Source of the DNA: JBFKAV01 sp041621405
GTDB lineage: Bacteria; Pseudomonadota; Alphaproteobacteria; Rhodobacterales; Rhodobacteraceae
DNA: 27,395 nt
NCBI GenBank assembly: GCA_041621405.1
Contig: JBFKAV010000027.1
Span: 1-27,395 of the forward strand
Direction: 5' to 3'
The notes under the pieces were generated by a model, which saw nothing but the letters and a program-made list of their open reading frames with translations, made no database searches and had not been told where the DNA came from. Of the stretch, positions 23,863 to 27,395 are shown in pieces. The translations under genes and the position numbers were made by a program. Every line of letters begins with the position of its first letter. Positions within the stretch are counted from its first letter, which is position 1.

Positions 23863-24869
23863 CCGAGACCTTCTTCAGTTCGGTGACCCGCATAGCAGAC
23901 CTCGAACTCGAGCCGTTCGACGTGCGGCCGCTGCCGCAGGCCGAATGGGGGCAGGGCGACTACGTGCTTTGCGAGGTGCGGGGCCGACCGAGCCCGCTCT
24001 ACCTCGTCGAGCAGCCCTCGGGGCGCATGGCGCAGGTCTTCGATGGCGACCTCGTGGTCGGGGCTTTCGGCACCCGTGCCGCAACGCTCGAGGGCGTCGG
24101 CGACTGGAGAGACATAGCCGAGGATGGCGCGCTCCACGCGCTGACCTCGGCAGGGCTCTTCGGCAGGCTCACTTCGGTTTCGCCGCTCCTGCCGCCCCTG
24201 ATGGACCTGCAATACCGCGGGCATCTCGTGCGCGACAAGAAGCTGACGATGGCCGATTTCTGTCCGCCGGTGCAGCCGGTGCCGCTCGAAATCCCGGTGA
24301 TCCTGATCATCGGCACCTCGATGTCGTCGGGCAAGACCACCTCGGGCCGGGTGATCGTGCACGAGCTGACCGAGCTCGGTCTTCGGGTCGCAGCCGCCAA
24401 GCTCACCGGTGCGGCGCGGTTCCGGGACATGCTGACCTGGCGCGACGCTGGCGCCGCGCATGTCTTCGATTTCGTCGATGTCGGGCTGCCCTCCACGGTC
24501 TGCCCCCCGGCGGAATTCGCCGGGCGGCTCAACTCGCTCCTGTCGCGGATCGCCGCTACTGGGGCCGACATCCTCGTGGCGGAGGCCGGCGCCTCTCCGC
24601 TTGAGCCCTACAACGGCTCGGTGGCGATGGAGATGATCGACAAGCACGTGAAGATGATGGTGCTCTGCGCCTCCGACCCCTACGCGGTGATGGGCGTCCA
24701 GCACGCCTTTGGCCGGCAGCCTGACCTTGTCTGCGGCCCGGCATCGAACACAGAGGCCGCGGTCGAGCTGGTCGACAAGCTCTGCGGGGTGCCCGCGCTC
24801 AACCTGATGCGCCGGCGCTCGCGGCCGGCACTGAGAGAGCTGTTGCGGGCCCGTCTCGGCCTCGCGTGA
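23859..24869 (+). CDS. P-loop NTPase-like protein of unknown function (DUF1611/MobB-like)
   Basis: A 336-residue protein in two parts. Residues 1-140 form an alpha/beta domain I do not recognise (FGTRAATLEGVGDW, LLPPLMDLQYRGHLVRDKKL). From about 145 a nucleotide-binding domain begins with a Walker A loop GTSMSSGKTT (152-161), followed by KLTGAARFRD, DFVDVGLPST and VAEAGASPLEPYNG. The layout recalls DUF1611 proteins and MobB-type GTPases, but the loop is not the usual GTDC form and I cannot assign a reaction. In DUF1611 relatives, N-acyl-amino-acid chemistry has been described, which would fit the M20 hydrolase next door, but this is inference. It is the last gene of the operon, joined to the M20 gene by ATGA. 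Confidence 0.7.
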   Translation: MTETFFSSVTRIADLELEPFDVRPLPQAEWGQGDYVLCEVRGRPSPLYLVEQPSGRMAQVFDGDLVVGAFGTRAATLEGVGDWRDIAEDGALHALTSAGLFGRLTSVSPLLPPLMDLQYRGHLVRDKKLTMADFCPPVQPVPLEIPVILIIGTSMSSGKTTSGRVIVHELTELGLRVAAAKLTGAARFRDMLTWRDAGAAHVFDFVDVGLPSTVCPPAEFAGRLNSLLSRIAATGADILVAEAGASPLEPYNGSVAMEMIDKHVKMMVLCASDPYAVMGVQHAFGRQPDLVCGPASNTEAAVELVDKLCGVPALNLMRRRSRPALRELLRARLGLA

Positions 24870-25110
24870 CGGGTGGCGACGACAGGGATCGCCTGAACTG
24901 GTCGGGCGAAAGTCGGGATTCCGGCCGAGGCGGCCATCCGGGGCGGGCAGGGCGCACGGTCGCTCCGCCATCGGCCAGGCCGACTGCGAGCTCCCGGCCG
25001 TTGGCTGCCAGGGACACCGGCGGCGGCCAGGACGGCGATCCGACCGTCGACCGGCAAGGCCGTCACGCAACGCGCATCGGCGCACGACCACCGCTGATTG
25101 CAAGGGATGG
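24870..25110. other. GC-rich gene-free stretch
   Basis: About 240 bp of GC-rich sequence follows the P-loop gene. A short stem GGCCG-AGG-CGGCC is present early in it, without a T-run, so I do not call a terminator. Frames here show no family features. Confidence 0.45.
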
Positions 25111-25200
25111 TGTGGCCGTTAAGACTGCATTACTACATTTTGTATAGCTAGAAGTTGAGAAAGAGTGCTATATTTGGCATGTTATTGGTTACCGACGCCA
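25111..25200 (+). promoter_or_regulatory. AT-rich promoter island before the nucleotide-sugar operon
   Basis: Composition drops abruptly to about one third G+C, unlike the rest of the window. TTAAGA (25119-25124) and TATAGC (25143-25148) make a plausible -35/-10 pair with 18 nt between. TATATT at 25169-25174 and TTGAGA at 25155-25160 offer other elements. AT-rich promoters of exopolysaccharide genes in alphaproteobacteria are often bound by Ros/MucR-type regulators; that is a suggestion only. Confidence 0.5.
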
Positions 25201-25246
25201 TGTTGTGGGGGCAGGCGTTCGTGCGAGTGTTGTGGGGAAGTGGGGC

Positions 25247-26281
25247 ATGAAGGCTGTTTGCGGGTTTGGACCGCATTCCTTGCGCGACGACGTCGCGGGG
25301 AATGCAGCGGGTGAGGTTGCACTAGTGGCAGGCGGGGCCGGGTTTATCGGCTCGAACCTTTGCGATCGTTTGATCGCTCGCGGCCACAGGGTCATTTGCA
25401 TCGACAATCTCGTTACAGGGCGTATCGGGAACGTCGCGCATCTCATCCCGAATAGGGATTTCGAGTTCGTTAAGCACGACATCGTGGAGCCGTTCAAGGT
25501 GAACGGCGCGGTGTCGCGGATCTATAATCTCGCGTGCCCGGCCTCGCCGCCAAAATACCAGCGTGACGGTCTTCAGACCTTCAAGACCTCGGTCATGGGT
25601 TCGCTCAATCTGCTCGACATCGCCGAGGAAAAGGGGGCGAGGATCCTGCAGGCGTCGACGTCCGAAGTGTATGGCGACCCCGATGTCTCGCCGCAGCCGG
25701 AAACTTACCGCGGCCTCGTCAATACGATGGGGCCACGCGCCTGCTACGACGAGGGGAAACGCGCCGCCGAGACGCTCTATTACGAATACAGCACCCGCAG
25801 GGGCGTGGACACCCGCGTCGCGCGGATCTTCAACACCTACGGACCGCGGATGGACCCGGCGGATGGCCGGGTGATCTCGAATTTCATCGTTCAGGCGCTC
25901 TCCGGTCGGCCGCTGACGGTCTATGGCGACGGCCGGCAGACGCGGTCGTTCTGCTATGTCTCCGACCTCCTCGACGCGCTCCTCGCGCTGATGGAGACCG
26001 ATGCGGCAGGGTCCGAGCCGATCAATCTCGGCAATCCCGGCGAATACACCGTGCTGGAAATCGCAAGGATCGTTCTCGAGATGACCGGGGCCAGCGGGCC
26101 TCTTGTCCATCTTGAACTGCCGCAGGACGACCCGAAGCAGCGCCGTCCTGACATCACCCGGGCCAAGGAGCGCTTGAGGTGGGGGCCGAAAATGCCGCTG
26201 CGCGACGGACTTGCTGTGACGATCGCCTATTTCCGGGATGAGTTGATCGCGCCGCAGAAGCTGCGGGACCACCGGGCTTGA
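25247..26281 (+). CDS. UDP-glucuronate decarboxylase (UDP-xylose synthase)
   Basis: A 344-residue extended short-chain dehydrogenase. It has the NAD loop GGAGFIGS (29-36), the ACPASPPKYQ segment, STSEVYGDP with E140, and GPRACYDEGKR with Y167 and K171. These are hallmarks of UXS, which oxidises, decarboxylates and reduces UDP-glucuronate to UDP-xylose. The usual TGG before the loop is AGG here, a mild variation. I choose ATG 25247, preceded by GGGGAAG; a GTG at 25205 would add 14 residues. The first 22 residues form an extra tail. It leads an operon with galE and a further gene, which suggests xylose-containing surface polysaccharide. UDP-apiose/xylose or UDP-4-keto-arabinose enzymes are less likely alternatives. 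Confidence 0.87.
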   Translation: MKAVCGFGPHSLRDDVAGNAAGEVALVAGGAGFIGSNLCDRLIARGHRVICIDNLVTGRIGNVAHLIPNRDFEFVKHDIVEPFKVNGAVSRIYNLACPASPPKYQRDGLQTFKTSVMGSLNLLDIAEEKGARILQASTSEVYGDPDVSPQPETYRGLVNTMGPRACYDEGKRAAETLYYEYSTRRGVDTRVARIFNTYGPRMDPADGRVISNFIVQALSGRPLTVYGDGRQTRSFCYVSDLLDALLALMETDAAGSEPINLGNPGEYTVLEIARIVLEMTGASGPLVHLELPQDDPKQRRPDITRAKERLRWGPKMPLRDGLAVTIAYFRDELIAPQKLRDHRA

Positions 26282-27273
26282 AATCCGAGCTGCCAGAAAA
26301 AATCCTGGTGACCGGCGGGGCGGGCTTCATCGGCTCGCATTGCTGCAAGGCGCTGGCGCGGGCAGGGCGCGTGCCGGTGGTCTACGACAACCTCTCGCGC
26401 GGTCACGCCGACGCCGTGAAATGGGGGCCCTTGGTAAAGGGTGATCTCCGTGACACGGCAACTCTCGCCGAGACGCTGAAAGCGCACCGGATCGAAGCGG
26501 TGATTCACTTCGCAGCCCTAGCATATGTCGGCGAAAGCGGGACCGAACCGAACCTCTACTACGACAACAACGTCGGCGGGATGATTTCGCTGCTCGACGC
26601 CATGGAGCAGGCCGGGACGAGCAAGATCATCTTTTCGTCGAGCTGCGCCACCTACGGCGTCCCCGAGCGGCTTCCGATCTGCGAGGATGCGCCGCAGGCC
26701 CCGATCAGCCCCTATGGGCGGACCAAGCTCGGCTGCGAGTGGATCCTGCGCGACGTCGCCCAGGCTCGCGGGCTCAAGTTCGCTGCGTTGCGCTATTTCA
26801 ATGCAGCGGGAGCCGACCCGGGAGGAGAGATCGGCGAGCGGCATGATCCCGAGACCCATCTCATCCCGCTCGCCCTGATGGCGGCCTCCGGGAAGACGCA
26901 GCCGCTCAAGGTGTTTGGCACTGACTACGATACGCCCGACGGCACCTGTATCCGCGACTACATCCACGTTGTGGACCTGGCGGAGGCACATCTTCTGGCG
27001 CTTTCGCATCTCGCCGCGGGGGGCGAAAACCTGGTGCTCAATCTCGGCACAGGTCGCGGGCATTCGGTGCGCGAGGTGATCGAGGCGATCGAACGGGTGA
27101 CCGGCCGCGCGGTGCCGTTCGAGGACGCGCCGCGCCGCCCCGGCGATCCGGCCGAGTTGACGGCCGATCCCGTCCGGGCACGCGACGTGCTCGGGTTGAG
27201 ACCGAGCTACCCGGAGCTCGACGAGATCGTGAGCCATGCTGCTCCCTGGTTTGGGCATCAAGATGCGCATTGA
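26278..27273 (+). CDS. galE: UDP-glucose 4-epimerase
   Basis: A 331-residue epimerase interconverting UDP-glucose and UDP-galactose (possibly other UDP-sugars). It shows VTGGAGFIGSH (11-21), FSSSCATYG (119-127), the catalytic SPYGRTK (Y146, K150), YFNAAGADP and the GalE-typical YDTPDGTCIRDYIHVVDLAEAH. The start is a TTG that overlaps the upstream stop as TTGA. No ATG or GTG would leave the first beta strand complete, so TTG is the only credible start, and translation is probably coupled. With UDP-xylose synthase upstream it supplies precursors for polysaccharide or glycolipid synthesis. Confidence 0.92.
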   Translation: MKSELPEKILVTGGAGFIGSHCCKALARAGRVPVVYDNLSRGHADAVKWGPLVKGDLRDTATLAETLKAHRIEAVIHFAALAYVGESGTEPNLYYDNNVGGMISLLDAMEQAGTSKIIFSSSCATYGVPERLPICEDAPQAPISPYGRTKLGCEWILRDVAQARGLKFAALRYFNAAGADPGGEIGERHDPETHLIPLALMAASGKTQPLKVFGTDYDTPDGTCIRDYIHVVDLAEAHLLALSHLAAGGENLVLNLGTGRGHSVREVIEAIERVTGRAVPFEDAPRRPGDPAELTADPVRARDVLGLRPSYPELDEIVSHAAPWFGHQDAH

Positions 27274-27395
27274 GAGAACGCTTTCGCCTTCCAGCCCGGT
27301 CTCGATGCCCGGATCAGAACGGCCGTTCCTCGCGCCGATCCTCACCGGGCGGCACGCGCTCAAGTACTACCTGATCGTCGGGGCGTGGCTCGTCG
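27263..27395 (+). CDS. N-terminus of a possible membrane glycosyltransferase (partial)
   Basis: An ATG at 27263, overlapping the galE stop by 11 nt, opens a frame of 44 codons to the window edge. After a polar start, the segment LTGRHALKYYLIVGAWLV begins a membrane helix, a form common in processive GT2/cellulose-synthase-like enzymes. A second in-frame ATG lies at 27305. Too little is present to name a family; the call rests largely on the nucleotide-sugar operon context. Confidence 0.35.
   Translation, partial: MRIERTLSPSSPVSMPGSERPFLAPILTGRHALKYYLIVGAWLV

Overview
The window is GC-rich (roughly two thirds G+C by eye), densely packed DNA with strong G/C preference at third codon positions and many ATGA, GTGA or TTGA stop-start overlaps. 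The gene families (TctC/TctA-type carboxylate transporter, AfuABC-type ABC importer, GT83-type glycosyltransferase, UDP-xylose synthase plus GalE) suggest an alphaproteobacterium, plausibly of the Rhodobacterales. That placement is inferred from composition and gene content, not from a marker gene. I saw no tRNA, rRNA, insertion sequence or CRISPR array.

Region 1 (1-10659) looks like a carboxylate catabolic island. On the minus strand are tcuB (cut by the window edge) and tcuA, the tricarballylate-oxidising pair. Divergent from them is a plus-strand series: TctC-type binding protein, a fused TctA-TctB permease, a PrpF/GalD-type isomerase, a ThDP-dependent decarboxylase/lyase, a 79-aa protein of unknown function, a D-2-hydroxyacid dehydrogenase and a TauE-type exporter. 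Together these suggest uptake of a tri- or dicarboxylate, oxidation and double-bond isomerisation to an aconitate-like intermediate, and handling of a 2-oxo or 2-hydroxy acid. The substrate is not determined by the sequence. Candidate operators lie between tcuA and tctC and before the 79-aa gene.

Region 2 (10660-16752) is an afuABC importer (binding protein, double-length permease, ATPase). At its 3' end is a convergent inositol-monophosphatase-family gene, followed by a divergent HAD phosphatase. AfuABC of Actinobacillus imports hexose phosphates, so an import-then-dephosphorylate module is a sensible reading.

Region 3 (16969-21726) holds an OmpR-type response regulator and sensor kinase on the minus strand, divergent from an ArnT-like (GT83) glycosyltransferase and a PAP2-family phosphatase. 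This resembles PmrAB-style control of envelope or lipid A modification. A possible 65-aa ORF is translationally coupled to the glycosyltransferase.

Region 4 (22040-24869) is a tightly overlapping three-gene operon: a flavin-reductase-like split-barrel protein, an M20 carboxypeptidase-like hydrolase and a P-loop protein of unknown function. I do not recognise this combination as a named system, and it is the best candidate here for something undescribed.

Region 5 (25110-27395) begins with an AT-rich promoter island and continues with UDP-glucuronate decarboxylase (UDP-xylose synthase), UDP-glucose 4-epimerase and the first 44 codons of what may be a membrane glycosyltransferase: a nucleotide-sugar and polysaccharide operon running off the window.
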